A stretch of 64,000 nt of DNA from Eulemur rufifrons. Lineage: Eukaryota; Chordata; Mammalia; Primates; Lemuridae. The stretch lies in contig NC_090989.1 of assembly GCF_041146395.1 (NCBI RefSeq), positions 250,780,843 to 250,844,842 on the forward strand, read 5' to 3'. How positions within the stretch are numbered: the first letter of the stretch is position 1; every line of letters begins with the position of its first letter. Of this stretch, positions 12,231-28,229 are shown in pieces. The notes beneath the pieces were generated by a model. It saw only the letters and a program-made list of their open reading frames with translations. It did not search any database and had not been told where the DNA came from. A program made the translations under genes and the position numbers.

Positions 12231-13955
12231 CTTCCTAAAGACCATCCAGGAGACTGAAAGATCCCTGGTTAAAAACCCCTAGAATAGAGATTTTCAAAAA
12301 GAAAGAAGTATAATCAATAGGCAATGGCTCAGAGGAAAAGTAGGAGCTGAGAAGTGGACGTGGCCCCAGACTGTTGATGACATCAGCAGGGACAGTTTCT
12401 GTGGGTGGAACAGGGCAGAAGCCAGATGATAGAGTGCTGGGAGAGTAAGAATCGAGAAAGTGGTAGCAGCAAAGACTGTCAACCATTTTGAGAAGCATGA
12501 CCCCGAAGAAGACAATGGTGGCTGGGAGACAGAGAAGGCCGTGGGCTGCATTGTGTGGCTGTTCTGTTCTTCTAGGACCAGGGCGGTCAGAGTGAGAGTG
12601 GTCTGGGATATCCAACATCGTTCGTTGTTGCAGCCCATCTGGTGACTTTGGCCTTCATTGCTCTGGAAATGCTGATGCTGTCTCAGAAACAAGGGAAGAG
12701 CAGTAGGCTGGGAACACGAAACATCTCTGAAGGAATGGAAGCTGGAGGAAGAGTGAGACTCTGCCAGAGTAGATGCTGTTAAGTCCTTCCCCTTGGCTCA
12801 CTCCATGCTAGGGTGCCTCTGGTCGTCCTTCAGTGAGAGGCTGCCTCGACCACCCCCTACCCCTGCCTCTGGGGTTGTGCTGGAGCTGGATCCCTGCCTT
12901 GGAACCAATGTGTCCAACAGCCTCAGCACATCTGTGGAGCTGATGTCAAAGCAGACCACAGTTTGTCCTCTGGAAGGAAGGGGAACTACATCGTGTGTCT
13001 GGGTCTCTCTTCTAACCCAGAGGCTCTTTCGCCCTTTTCTGCACTCAGGCCTCGGGCTGGCTTTCCTGATGTGATCCCCACTGCCACCTCCTCAACCCTG
13101 CTCTGCTGTCCCAGGCCCATCCCTTTCTTGTCACCCTAGGTTCCATTTCACATCCCTTGCATCGCCCCCTGAACACATTCATCACTTACATCTTCTCTTT
13201 CTTTAACTTTCTTTCTCTTCAAATGATAAAACCACCTTCCCAATCAAAGATTTATTGTGCTGGGAACCCTCCCCAGCCCCCCACAGTGGTGACATTAGAC
13301 AAAGGCTGGTCACATGTGGGAAACTGGAGAAGGAAGTGGCTCAGATGTACACCAGAGCTGCAAGGAGCAGAACCAGCAGCCTGTGGCAGAGGATCCTCCC
13401 TGAGTGGCTGGCCCTTTGTGGTGACACAAAATGCCCATTTAGCTCCTATCTTGAGAGGAAATGAGGGTCCTTATTGAGACTTGCATTTGTCAGTTCACCA
13501 GTTGCTGGGCCAAATTGTCAAAGCTTTCAGGCATCCAGGGAGAAGTGAGGGTCCCGGGTCAGAGCCTGAGCAGGGGTTGCTCTTACCTCATCAGCTGCCA
13601 CTCGCCAGGACGTGTTCTTGCTACTCTGGGATATGGCAGCCTCCAGAAAGGAGACTGGGCTTACAAAGTGGAAAGTGTGCAAAGAAACTTTTAAATATCC
13701 CACTAGAACCTCTCTCGCTCCCTACTCTGGGGACCCCACCCAAACCCAGATTTTAGTGTTTGCAAACAGAACTTACGAGCCATCAAAAGCCTCCAGGATA
13801 CATGAGTTGAGCCAACAAGATTCAAATATTGATGGGTGTGGTTCCCTAAAATGGCCTTGTCCTCTTCCCCTGACCAATATGTCCTGGATGAAGAGGAAGA
13901 ATGCAGCAAAAGGAGCAAGCTTTCCCCTGGCATTTTAGCAGGGTGCTTAGGAAAA
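12231..13955. other. Intergenic stretch, nothing recognised
   Basis: Several overlapping frames of 90-130 codons on both strands share no family motif and no consistent splice structure, so I do not call them genes. Confidence 0.4.
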
Positions 13956-13959
13956 AATA

Positions 13960-14140
13960 CATGCTCTGGCCACTGAAAATCCTGGGTCCTGATCCTATCC
14001 CTGCCACTAACTTTGGGTACATCCTTAATTTCTCTGAGCCTCCACTTTCATTCTCAATTGCAAAATAAGGATTATAATTTCTTTTACATAGGGTGTAAAA
14101 AGCTAAATGAAGTCATGTATGCACAGTTCCTGACATTTGT
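13960..14140 (+). repeat. MIR SINE
   Basis: CCTGATCCTATCCCTGCCAC, TTTCTCTGAGCCTCCACTTT and AAAATAAGGATTATAATT fit the MIR order. Confidence 0.85.
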
Positions 14141-14284
14141 TAACATTACTAACCTGCCTGGAGATACAGCTTCTAAATAACTTTTCATTTCCCATTTTCA
14201 GAAATTCTCTCCTCTCTGCTCTCAGCTACCTTTCTCCTCTCCTATCATTTCCTTCCCCAGTATCTGGAAGGTCTCCTAGGTCCC

Positions 14285-14442
14285 TGCTATTCAAAGATCC
14301 AGGGCAAGCAGTATCACCTAGGACCTTGTTAGAAATGCAGAATCTCAGGCCATATCCTAGACCCTCTGAATCTGAATCTGCACTTTAATAAGATACCCAA
14401 CTTTTCCTCTATACATATTAAAGTTTGAGAAGCACTTGCACC
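14285..14442. mobile_element. MER5A-like hAT element
   Basis: ATCACCTAGGACCTTGTTAG, AAATGCAGAATCTCAGGCC, TGAATCTGAATCTGCA and TTTGAGAAGCAC. Confidence 0.8.
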
Positions 14443-15590
14443 AAGTCACCCCATGCTTCTTTAATTTACAACATAAATCATGGTGGGTTTCAATAATTCA
14501 TACCACTAACAGGAGTTTCCCCCCAGTAAATTGCATACTACATACTAAAATCTCCTTAACTGTGACACTTGAGTAACAATAAATAATAATATTAATAAAA
14601 AGAATACCATAATCTAATATGTGTTTAATATTTTGGTATTTACAGCACCTGTTTATACCCACATAATCCCCTCTGATTCTAGAATATGGGATGGTTGTCA
14701 TCAATCAGGAAGTATTTATTTGAATGAGTGAATACATGAACGAATGAATGACTTTGGGTTATTTGGTGGAGAGAAATTGAATTACAAGAGGGTTTGGGGG
14801 TTATACCAATGAGGGATTTTGTTCAGCTGCTTGTAAGAGAGACACAAGGCAACAGTAGCTTAAATAAGATAGGGACTTGTTTCCTCCTAAGAAAGGCCAG
14901 GCAGGTCTGGGGACTCTATCTACAGTCTCCAGATGGGAATCTATTTATTTTCTGATTTGCTATCCAAAGCATGTGATTTTACTCCTTAAGACCACCTCAT
15001 GGATAAAAAATCTCAAGTCTGTGTCCCAGGGAGGATGGAGGAAGAATGGAGGGAAAAGGTAAGGGGTCCTTGCTGGCTGAGTTAGCTCCGTTTATACAGC
15101 TTTCTCAAGACCCCACCCAGCCACCTCCACTGAATTCTCATTAGCCATTCCCATCTGCAAGGAAAATGTAGTCTTACTGCCTGGGCACGTTGCTGCTCCC
15201 AATTTATGAGTAAGGAAGGTAGAATAGTGGGTATTAGGAAGAAAGGTAGGATTCTCTGCCAGAAGGGGCATGAATGAAAGGGGGTTGATGTGCCAAATGT
15301 TTTGCATTTCTCCCCTGTGATATCTTGACAAGGAATGGAAGAATCTGAATAGGATGGAGCGGTCCCTGCTGGGCTGCTTCCGGGGAGAAGGAAAGAGTCT
15401 TCTAACCAATGTATTCGCTGAGGGCCCAAGGTGGCGTGAGAGGAGAAATCAGGACCCTCAGCTGGCCCAACTCAGCTAAGTATTGCGCTCTCTCCAAAGG
15501 ATGCTGGCTTTGTGACGGAATGGAGTTAGCAGCATGCAAGCTCTTCTTCCTTCCTGGGCTGCTCTCCCTCATCTACATCCTAATTCCCGG
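14443..15590. other. Intergenic stretch with weak repeat traces
   Basis: It includes a short GAATGAGTGAATACATGAACGA-like tract at about 14730 and a possible old repeat start near 14825. Overlapping frames at 15082-15429 are not recognisable proteins. Confidence 0.4.
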
Positions 15591-15599
15591 CTCCTTCCA

Positions 15600-15855
15600 C
15601 CCAACTCCCACTCAGTCCTTCAGTTCTCAGCTCATGTGTTCTTATAACCTTGTTCTGTGTTCTCATAAGCCTGGTCTTTATCAGTATAGCACTTGCTTGA
15701 GATCTGTTCCTGCCCTAGCCTTGTATTCCACCTCCAAGTAGAAGGTCCATGAGGGTATACCAGGTCTATCCTATTCATTGTTGAATTTCTTGCACCTTGT
15801 ACAGTACCCAGAACACAGTAGTTACTCCACAAATATTTCCTGAATGAGTAAATAC
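15600..15855 (+). repeat. L2 3'-end remnant
   Basis: AGCTCATGTGTTCTTATAAC, GAAGGTCCATGAGGGTATAC, CAGTACCCAGAACACAGTAG and CACAAATATTTCCTGAATGA follow the L2 end. Confidence 0.7.
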
Positions 15856-15879
15856 CTCTGATAAGAAAGTTCATACAAT

Positions 15880-16880
15880 TCCTTAGTAATCTTTAGATTG
15901 TAATTAACAAAAATCTACCTAAACTAGCTTAACTAAGAAGCAAAACAATTCTAATGACACTAGGACATCTCACAGAGACATGGGACTAGATTATAGCCTG
16001 GCCTCAGGAATGGAGTAGAACTAGAAACTCAAATGCCACTGGGAGTCTCTTCATCTTCCATTCTATCTCATCAAACCAGCTCCTTCTGCTTTATATGTCT
16101 ACACAGTGAGGAAATTACAGTAGCTTAGAGCTCCTAAATGTTATGTTACTGGGCCAATCAGCCAGAGAGAAGTTAATGTAGCTCTCTGTTCTCTCTTTTC
16201 AACATTCCTGAAAAGAAAAACTATTGTGCCAGCATGGGTCAGGTACCTGACCCCAATCAAATGACCAGGCAGGTGTCAAGATCATATTGTAGAAACATAG
16301 TAACTCCCAGTACAACCATGCGGTTTGGGTGTGGGAGAGTTAATACCTTGGAAAGAGGTTTTGGGAAGACCAAACAATGGGTGTTCATTGGAGTGAGCAT
16401 CACCCACCCCTGCCCCTGCCCTGGCTCCTTGGCCATAGCTCCAGCAGCTCATTAGACTGATGCCTGGATGTCTAGAGCCTCCACTGGGTCTCCAGGGCCC
16501 TTGCCAGTGTCCTCGGATAGATTCTAGTGTCTGGCTTCCAATTCTTTATTCATTTTTCTGAACCCTTCTTCCTCAACAATGCCAGTGTTCAGAGAAACCA
16601 TGGGTGTTTAAAGCTTCAGAGACAGGAGGAGGCAGTTTTGCCTCCTCAGCAACTAGGAGATCCTGCTGGGCTTTCCTGGCTGCAGGTGAAAGTGGAGTCA
16701 GGAGAGCTGTTGAACAAGGCCAGACCTCATGTGGGGGCCGCTCTCATCATGATTTCCCCCAACTAGCACTCTGCTCATCCCTTATATCTGGTCGTTATGC
16801 AGATATCAGGGATGAGCTTCCATAGCCATCCAATAAGTGAAGAAACTAAAAGGAGACAGGACATGAGGACGATCATTCAA
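15880..16880. other. Intergenic stretch with an old repeat at its left end
   Basis: 15895-16330 resembles the repeat at 2955 (AAACTAGCTTAACTAAGAAG). The rest is unassigned. Confidence 0.35.
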
Positions 16881-16882
16881 TG

Positions 16883-17625
<743 letters not shown>

Positions 17626-17649
17626 AAACACCTGAACTTGAGTCTCCTT

Positions 17650-18085
17650 TCTTTATGCTCCAGCTATAGGGACTGGATGAGCTTGAAACCCCTTCTGCAG
17701 AGGCAATGCTGTGTTCACCAGATACAGGTTGTGTTTCCCAGCTCCCTTTGAATCTAGGTATAGCATGTGAGTGAGTTCTGCCAGTGGAAAGAGGGTGCAA
17801 GAGAGGCATGCCACTTCCACATCTGGCCATCACATTCCCCAAGTAATCTTCCACACCCTCTCTCCTCCACCTATGAGGCTGGGAGCAAAAGGCCCTGAGA
17901 ATGGTGGAAACTTCTAATGGGAGTGATTTCACCACTTGGAGGAGAGCTACCCAGGAGAGGGTCACTATTAAGACCTACATTGGATTTTGCTGGAGCAAGA
18001 AATCAGCCTTTACCATTAAGCCACTGAGATTCTGAAGTTATAAGTTATTACACATAGCCTAGCACACCTAGACCAGTACAGTGCT
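17650..18085. repeat. Old interspersed repeat
   Basis: TGTGTTTCCCAGCTCCCTTT, TGAGTGAGTTCTGCCAGTGG, GGAGCAAGAAATCAGCCTTT and TTAAGCCACTGAGATTCTGA are a common mammalian repeat ending. Family not named. Confidence 0.55.
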
Positions 18086-18204
18086 GATGGAGCCCCTCTT
18101 CTCTACAAAGAGTTAGACTCGACCTCCTCCAGCAATCTCTCTGCCCCAGCCCTCCCCTCCCTTCTCCCCTGACAAAGACCCAAAGTGCAAAGGAGTAGTA
18201 CAGT

Positions 18205-18884
<680 letters not shown>

Positions 18885-18885
18885 T

Positions 18886-19440
18886 ATCAGTGGTTCTTAA
18901 TAGGATGATGCTACCCCTTGGGAACAGGGGGTTAGAAATTTGTAGGGCCATTTTTAGTTGTAACAATGATTTTGGAACCTTTTTGTCAAGGGATGCTGGA
19001 TATCCTGTGATGCTTAGGACACTCCTACACAATGACAAGATGTCCCTCGTTCCCCACAGCTTTCATTTGGTCCATCAGGTGTTCATGTATCTGCCATTAC
19101 AATTATGGGAGCCTAGAACCTAACTCTGTTTTGCAAATAATCATAAAGTATTTTTATACAGTTTTAATATATGTTGAATTTTTCAGGAATGTAATTGTCA
19201 TGTATATCTGTCAGGGCCCCAACAGGAACCAGCACACTCAAGTTAGTATGATTCAAGGAGGGTTAATTTACAAAAGAACTAATTACAAAGGTGTGGACAG
19301 GTGTGGGGAAGCCAGAAGGGATAGCGCAGGAACACAGGTCTGGCAGCAGGAGAACTGTCATCACCACTATGCCCAAGGAGTAAGGGGAGGGAGATTACTG
19401 GAACCTGGAAGGGGAGAGAGTGTTGCAGAGGTTGCAGGGA
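18886..19440. other. Diverged repeat-like stretch, no gene
   Basis: 18890-19030 vaguely resembles a MER20-type hAT element (TTTTTAGTTGTAACAATGAT). The rest is unassigned. Confidence 0.35.
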
Positions 19441-19446
19441 CTATTG

Positions 19447-20175
<729 letters not shown>

Positions 20176-20785
20176 AGCCACCTTGAGAGCAGCAGTGATC
20201 TTCGGTTGAGCGGTATAGCCAAGGACGTAGCCACAGAAATAAATGCCCCAAGCTACCTTTCCTCCCTCACTCCATCTCCGCCATGGGTCCCATTGGACAA
20301 ACCGAACAGGAGACAAGAGGCCATGAGAATGTTCGGTGGGTTATGCTCGTAGGGCTGAGAGCAGTGAGAGCAGAATAGAAAGGGTAGGAGCATGCATCTG
20401 GAGGGGCAAACAAAAATAGCAGCACATGATGTAAATCAAGGGAAGATTGAACTCTGTTTTATTTGGAACTTCAGCAGGAAAGTTCTCCCTTGCAGAAAAA
20501 TCAGAATTGAATGGCACTAGCTCTGGCGGTGTTTAAATCAACAATGTAACACACCTTACTAGTCTGCATGTGTAACTGTTGCACATTCACAGGGATTCTG
20601 TGCAAGGTGCAAGATTATGATTATTATATCTTCTAGGAGGGATCTGTCCAAGCACATACACATTTAAATATATGTTCTTGTGTTGTAAATTTCTTTTTTC
20701 CCCTTATGTTAATTGAAACATTTTATGGTCTAATTTTATGAAACCATAATGTAGTTTGGTTATATTATATTTAGTGTGAAAGGTG
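20176..20785. other. Intergenic stretch, nothing recognised
   Basis: AT-rich towards the right. No gene or repeat that I can name. Confidence 0.4.
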
Positions 20786-20787
20786 GT

Positions 20788-21132
20788 GGGCCGGGCGCGG
20801 TGGCTCACGCCTGTAATCCTAGCACTCTGGGAGGCCGAGGCGGGTGGATCGCTCAAGGTCAGGAGTTCGAGACCAGCCTGAGCAAGAGCGAGACCCCGTC
20901 TCTACTAAAAATAGAAAGAAATTATATGGACAACTAAAAATATATATAGAAAAATTAGCCGGGCATAGTGGCGCATGCCTGTAGTCCCAGCTACTCGGGA
21001 GGCTGAGGCAGGAGGATCGCTTGAGCCCAGGAGTTTGAGGTTGCTGTGAGCTAGGCTGACGCCACGGCACTCACTCTAGCCTGGGCAACAAAGTGAGACT
21101 CTGTCTCAAAAAAAAAAAAAAAAAAAAAAAAA
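20788..21132 (+). mobile_element. Young-looking Alu dimer
   Basis: Near-consensus GGCCGGGCGCGGTGGCTCAC with many intact CpGs and a pure A-tail of about 24. AAAGGTGG lies at 20779-20786 and 21130-21137. It is among the youngest Alus here. Confidence 0.95.
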
Positions 21133-21179
21133 GGTGGCATTGCAAAATATTTATTATAAGAAAGGGCATTGGGTTGTAT

Positions 21180-22100
21180 AAAGTTGAGAACTACAGGTAT
21201 AGGTGACTAATAGTGACAGTACAGAAGGTGCTCTATAAATAGTATCTACTGTTATAAAGGCTGTTACCACCTTTCCTCACTTCTAGGCATAATTGGGTTA
21301 AACATCGTAGGGACCAATTCTGTTGTGTCACCAAAGAGGAGAAAGTAAAGCCTGGAGCCAGTTCCCCGGGGAAGGTGGTGCTGAGAGATGCAAGCCTGGG
21401 TCCCAAGAAACCCCTGCTCTAACTCTGGCACCCCCTATCCTGAAGCAGGAAGTCTCCAGGGCAAGGAACCATTTCTCTAGAGCCCTGGAAGGCCCAGATG
21501 AGCCCCTCTACTGGTACACCTGCTTGGCTCCCTCTGAACACACTTGAATGTTCCCCTAAAGTCTGGGCAGCCCAGCCAGATCTGGCCCCAGAGCTGCAAA
21601 CCAGACAGCCCAGGCAGAGCTGCCATCAGTGGGTTGGTCCAGGAGCTGTGCTGTCTCACCCCCAGGGGAAGGGAGCAGTGAAGAGAAGGAGTAGGAAAGG
21701 CAGGAGTAGTGAAGTGAGCCCAGGGAAGTCTGACTCAGGACAGGCCGAACAGCTCTAGGGTGGAGGAATAGGATGCATCTTACCTCCCTGCTTAGCACCT
21801 GGCCATTCAAGACCTCTGCCTACATCTCTCTCTGTATCTCATTGAAGGCCATTTCCTGCCACAGCCAGGACCCTCCCATAAAATTACATTGGCGATCCCT
21901 CCAAAGGCCACGCTAAACCATGCCTGTGTGCCTTTGGGTTTGCAGTTCTCTGCCTAAATTGCCTTTCCATGGTTTATCTAGCTGGAAGCTGCCTTGAAAA
22001 TATCACCTTCTCCATGCAGTATTTCCCAATTCAAACAGAATTACTCTTGCCTCTGTGTTAAAATCTACAGGTATCTAAGATATACTAGATACCTTTTATT
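21180..22100. other. Intergenic stretch, nothing recognised
   Basis: Moderately GC-rich with short overlapping frames on both strands (21323-21810), none resembling a known protein. Confidence 0.4.
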
Positions 22101-22114
22101 AATTTAGTACAGTT

Positions 22115-22300
22115 TTCTCAAACTTTAGTGTGCATCAGAATCACCCAGAAGGCTTGTCAAAACACATTGCTGGGATCCTTCCCCAGAGTTAGTGATTTTG
22201 ATTCTGGTCTGGGGCGGGGCCAAGAATTTTCACTCTAACAAGTTCCCAGGTGTTGTTAATCCTGCTGGGCCAAGGATCACACTTTGAGAACCACTGATTT
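22115..22300 (+). mobile_element. MER5A hAT DNA transposon
   Basis: TCTCAAACTTTAGTGTGCAT, CAGAATCACCCAGAAGGCTT, AACAAGTTCCCAGGTGTTGT and CACACTTTGAGAACCACTG cover nearly the whole 189-bp element. Confidence 0.92.
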
Positions 22301-22309
22301 GGTGGTGAT

Positions 22310-22620
22310 CATCCTGGGTGTGGTCAGTGTTTATTTACCAATTGATTCAGTGAATATCTGCTGAGGGCCTGCCAGTGCCAGACACGGACCAGGTGTTGAG
22401 TATTCAATGATAAGCGAAGAAGACATAGAACTTACCACTTCCAGTCAACTAGGGGAGATGTATTAAGCCAAAAAAAAAAAAAGCCATTAAATATATAATA
22501 ACAAATTGTGATAAATGCCCTGAAAGAAAAGAATGTTATGAGAAAAAATAATAAGAAGAACTTATATAAGAACATATTTCAGATTGGGTGGTCAGGTAAG
22601 GCCTTTTGGGGGAAGGAACT
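22310..22620. repeat. Old repeat remnant
   Basis: TATCTGCTGAGGGCCTGCCA, AGACATAGAACTTACCAC, GTGATAAATGCCCTGAAAG. It resembles the start of the repeat family at 55415. Confidence 0.5.
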
Positions 22621-22644
22621 TTGATATAAGCACACTTAGAGTAC

Positions 22645-22785
22645 TACATATAGGGTGTACTTACTGCCCTGTGTTGTTACCAGCTACCCACTAGGCTGTG
22701 TGCTCCTTGAAAGCTACAATCTTATTAATATTTGTGCCTTCAGCACACTACATAGAGTAGGGCCTTGGTAGTTAGTGAAAGAATG
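22645..22785 (+). repeat. L2 3'-end remnant
   Basis: GCTGTGTGCTCCTTGAAAGC and ATTTGTGCCTTCAGCACACT fit the L2 end. Confidence 0.65.
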
Positions 22786-22882
22786 GATGGAAAGGTGGAG
22801 GGATCGCAGGAAGAATGAACGAAACATCGGATGAGTGTACACATGCGTACGTGTGGGGATGGATGGGTGGATGATGGATGGG
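22784..22882. repeat. GGAT-rich short tandem tract
   Basis: GAATGGATGG then GGGATGGATGGGTGGATGAT, imperfect. Confidence 0.7.
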
Positions 22883-22884
22883 CC

Positions 22885-23835
22885 ACTATCTTCAGAAGTA
22901 ACACAGAGCCAGGATTCCTGGTGGTACCAGTGAGACGAGAACAGAAACTGACAGAAACTTAGCTGACTCCTTTACTATATTTCCAAACCCTGTTCATCAT
23001 TTAAGGTGACCATTAATGGCCTCTCCTCCCCAAAGTCCCTTGATTACCATCACTAAGCCCCACTCCACACATGAATGAGTTGCTGTCACCTCTTGCACTC
23101 CCACATGTGCCACACCACACTTACATTATGCTCGCCACCTGTGAACCACCTGTACGCAAGTTTCTCAGGGCAAGCCATGCTCTCTGTGTTAGTCTTAGAA
23201 GGAAAAAGTGGTGGGGGAGGAAGAAAAGAACGTTTTTCTCCCACCCTTGAGCCAAAGAAGTCACAGAGGTCAGTGGGTGGTAAGGAAATTCCTGCTCTGA
23301 TAATTCATCACATGACTTCAAAAAAGCACTTTCGTTTTCTTCTTTCTTTCTTTCTTTCTTTTTTTTGTAAAGGCTAATCAAGTGAAGCAGTGGGAGTGGC
23401 AAAAAAAAAGCCCTTTAATGACACAGTCTCTCTGGATACATGTCTTAGGTCTCCTAAGAGGAGCAGAGTTTATTTAGAGATTCGATTTGAATCACACTAA
23501 AGAGAAGAAAAACATGCAGGGTCACTTTGGGGTATAAAAAAATTGAGAGAGAAAATAAAACTGTACACAGACCACTCCCTTCCCTTTAAAGAATCTCCAG
23601 CTGGGGATGAAAGTTCACTGGCTTTGCCCGCTTCAAGAATCTCACACACTTGTGTTTGTTGTCCCATCCGAGCTCTTAGCCACCGAAGCACAGTCCTCTT
23701 GTGCCGAAGGAACTTGGTTCAGAAGGGAATTTCCAAAGGCTTTGGAGGTGGAAGCAGAGCCCCTCTCTATCTAAAAGAGGACAGGTTAAAGAATCTGGGA
23801 CATGAAATTCCCCAGAGATTGAAATAAAATACTTC
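22885..23835. other. Intergenic stretch with a small (TTTC)n run
   Basis: TTTC repeats at about 23340-23358. No gene recognised. Confidence 0.4.
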
Positions 23836-23837
23836 TT

Positions 23838-24330
23838 AATTGTAAAAGACCTGAATAGATAATTCTCAAAAGAGGGCGAGAGATTAACAGATACAGGCAT
23901 GAATGTCTAAACCCCAATAGTAACTAATGAAATGCAAATAAGGATTTCATCTGTCTGTGCACGCACACACGCATTTTACACTATAATATTCTGTCGGTGT
24001 CAAGATGTCCTGAAACAATCTCCATGGGGACTTTAATTGGTACTACACTTCTGAAATCCTTGGGAAGTAGTTCTCAAGTGTCTGTAAAATGTTTATAGTC
24101 TTCCCCTCAAAACAGAAGAGGATGGGATTTGACATCAATTTATTCCTAATTCTGATCACCTATCCTAAGGGAATCATTTGAAACACAAAAAGAAAACAAC
24201 AGCAAAAAGCTCAACTAACAATGATCACTAATCACAAAGATATTCATCCTTGTGTTATATGTAATAGCAAAAGACTGGAAACAACCTAAAACCCCAGCAA
24301 CCAGATCATGGTTGTTGGTTGGACACCTAT
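23838..24330 (+). mobile_element. Old L1 3' remnants
   Basis: AGACCTGAATAGATAATTCT, CTAATGAAATGCAAATAAGG, then ATAGCAAAAGACTGGAAACA ACC match the L1 ORF2 end and 3' UTR. Confidence 0.7.
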
Positions 24331-26015
<1,685 letters not shown>

Positions 26016-26016
26016 G

Positions 26017-26801
26017 CTAAAATAAAAACGTTAGGCAAATTAAATTTAACAGAGTTTAATTGAGCAAAGAAGGATTGGAGAGTTGGGCAACCCGCCCCCC
26101 CACCTCCGTCCCCAGAACCAGAATAGGTTCAGAGCGATTCTGCCACTGCCACGTGGTCGGAGAGGATTTATGGATGGAAAAAAGAGAGAGAAGTATGGAA
26201 TACAGAAGCAAGCTACAGAAACAGCCTGATTGGTTACAGCTTGGCATTTGCCTTATTTAAACACAGTTTGAACAGCTGGCTTCCTCATTGGCCAAAAGTC
26301 TGTGATTGGTACAAGAATAGGTTACGATTTGTTCCCATCCAGTTAGATTATTTATAGCTCACTATACAGAGAGAAAACTTTTTTTTTTTTTTTTCTTTTT
26401 TTTTTTTGAGACAGAGTCTCACTCTGTTGCCCAGGCTAGAATGAGTGCCGTGGCGTTAGCCTAGCTCACAGCAACCTCAAACTCCTGAGCTCAAGTGATC
26501 CTCCTGTCTCAGCCTCCCGAGTAGCTGGGACTACAGGCATGCACCACCATGCCCGGCTAATTTTTTTTTTTTCTATATATATTTTTAGCTGTCCATATAA
26601 TTTCTTTCTATTTTTAGTAGAGATGGGGTCTCGCTCTTGCTCAGGCTGGTCTCGAACTCCTGAGCTCAAACGATCCGCCCACCTCGGCCTCCCAGAGTGC
26701 TAGGATTACAGGCGTGAGCCACCGCGCCCGGCCCAGAGAGAAAACTTTAAGCAGAACTTAAAATATTTAAGGAGGCAGCTTTAGGCTAAACTTGACACTC
26801 C
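26017..26801 (-). mobile_element. Solo LTR split by an Alu
   Basis: On the minus strand it would start TGTCAAGTTTAGCCTAAAGC and end in TTTTATTTTAGCA. On plus, TTAACAGAGTTTAATTGAGC and AACAGCCTGATTGGTTACAG are typical of an ERV LTR read backwards. No internal proviral sequence remains. The flanking duplication is unclear. Confidence 0.7.
26382..26733 (-). mobile_element. Alu dimer inserted in an LTR
   Basis: CAGAGAGAAAACTTT at 26367-26381 recurs at 26734-26748 on the far side of CGCGCCCGGCC. Both parts of the LTR continue across it. Confidence 0.96.
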
Positions 26802-26819
26802 AATCCTTGTTATAGTTAA

Positions 26820-27340
26820 TAATTCTTTGTGTTAAACTTTATTCAAATTACTGTGGTTTCTCTCTCCTGATTGGACCCTGACTGATACAGGGACTAAGAT
26901 GTAAGATTCAGTCTTTTTCTCTGGGTGACTAGATTAGATAGTGATAAACTTGGAGTACTAGGTGGCCACCCTTTCTGCTGTGTGGACTGGAAAAGTAGAA
27001 GACGCTGGTCTGTAGAGCAAAAGAGAAGAATTAAACAAGTGCACAAGAAGAAACATGTGATGAAGCCACAGAGGCCTGATGCCATTTGAACCTGTGAATA
27101 CCCATGTGTCCCTCAAGTCCATGGGGCCCTGTGAGACTCCCCAGTATCCTGATAATTAATGTCCCGCTCCTTTTTTTTTCCAGTTTAAGCTAGCTCTAGT
27201 ATGTTTCTGTAATTTACAAAGAGACTTAACTAATACAATCTGACCCTGGGAGTCCCTGTGCCTCCTTTCATGTGTGTTCATTTCATTAGAACATGAGAGT
27301 TTGAGAGATGTCCCCTTCTGAGACAATATTATTTATAAAA
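26820..27340. repeat. Old interspersed repeat remnants
   Basis: TTGGACCCTGACTGATACAG (26873-26892) and AGACTTAACTAATACAAT (27222-27239) look like ends of related old repeats. No gene. Confidence 0.45.
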
Positions 27341-27360
27341 GTAAAATGGAGAAACAACTG

Positions 27361-27432
27361 AGCTTTGCACAGTGGGCAGTATCGTAGCCAATGAGGTTTA
27401 TCCAAGGCGCGATTATTGCTAATTGAAAACTT
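27361..27432 (+). pseudogene. RNU4: U4 snRNA retropseudogene, 3'-truncated
   Basis: It starts AGCTTTGCACAGTGGGCAGT and continues through ATCGTAGCCAATGAGG and GCGCGATTATTGCTAATTG to AAAACTT, matching about the first 70 nt of U4. There are two CpG-type changes and one inserted G. The Sm site and 3' stem-loops are missing, so it cannot be functional. ACTAAAAAAA follows. GAGAAACAACTG directly precedes base 1 (27349-27360) and recurs at 27444-27455, the mark of L1-mediated insertion. Confidence 0.93.
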
Positions 27433-27456
27433 ACTAAAAAAATGAGAAACAACTGA

Positions 27457-28000
27457 AAAGTCCAATAGCTATGTAATGGGAATAGTACAGTATTTTGAAA
27501 ATGTGCTGGTTTCTTTTGTCTTTTCCCCTTCGGCACAGTCACGTGGGCTGGTTGTTTTCCATCTGCTCCTTCAGATCCAAGGTCCACAGATTTTCATCCT
27601 GCTTTTTGCGCTGGCAGTTTGACCTCTGCAGAATGCTAATCTCTCTGCCCTCCGGTCCTGTTCTGCTAATGGGAGGCAGTGGAAAGAATGTGAGAGCAGG
27701 TTGAGAGAGATGTCAGGGTATGTACTGTCCTGCTCCCTCTCTGCCAGACCACAGGTAGGCAATGGCTGCGCTCTCCCACCTAGATTCCTGTCGGGCCATC
27801 TCTCTCCCACAGCTGCAGCTGGTATGTTGCTCCTTGGGCCTCAGGGTAGTAATCCTCTCCCACATCCCTAGTCCCTGAGTGCTAGCCGTTGCTTATTTGT
27901 TACCCTAGCCTCGCCAGCACTTTTGTAAACAATCCATTAAACTCTTCAGTGACCATGTTGAGTAAACCATCTGTTTTCTGCTGAGATCCTGGCTAATACA
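27457..28000. repeat. Old interspersed repeat
   Basis: CAATCCATTAAACTCTTCAG, TTGAGTAAACCATCTGTTTT and GAGATCCTGGCTAATACAG mark the right end. The left part is unassigned. Confidence 0.5.
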
Positions 28001-28229
28001 GCATCCGCCAGGAGGAGAGAAGGGCAGGGATTAGAATTTGTAACAGAAGAAATACAAAGAGAAAGACAGAGGTTTCTGACAAGCAAAACGGGATTAGGTA
28101 GAAAGACAAAAGCTAAAGGCAGGCTATTTAAATTCTGCCTTCAGATTATTCTTTAGTTAGGCCCTTTGTTAATTTTCCCTGTTAACCAGTGAGTGAAACA
28201 GTGTGAAGGAGACTACATCAGTTAGAGAG

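Noticed and set aside
12235..12692. Two overlapping minus-strand frames of 127 and 132 codons
   Set aside because: Frames shifted against each other with low-information Ser/Pro/Leu-rich content and no family match.
22784..22882. GGAT-rich tandem tract considered as a minisatellite or array with spacers
   Set aside because: Units are short and irregular. It is an ordinary simple repeat, and no CRISPR-like array exists in this eukaryotic window.
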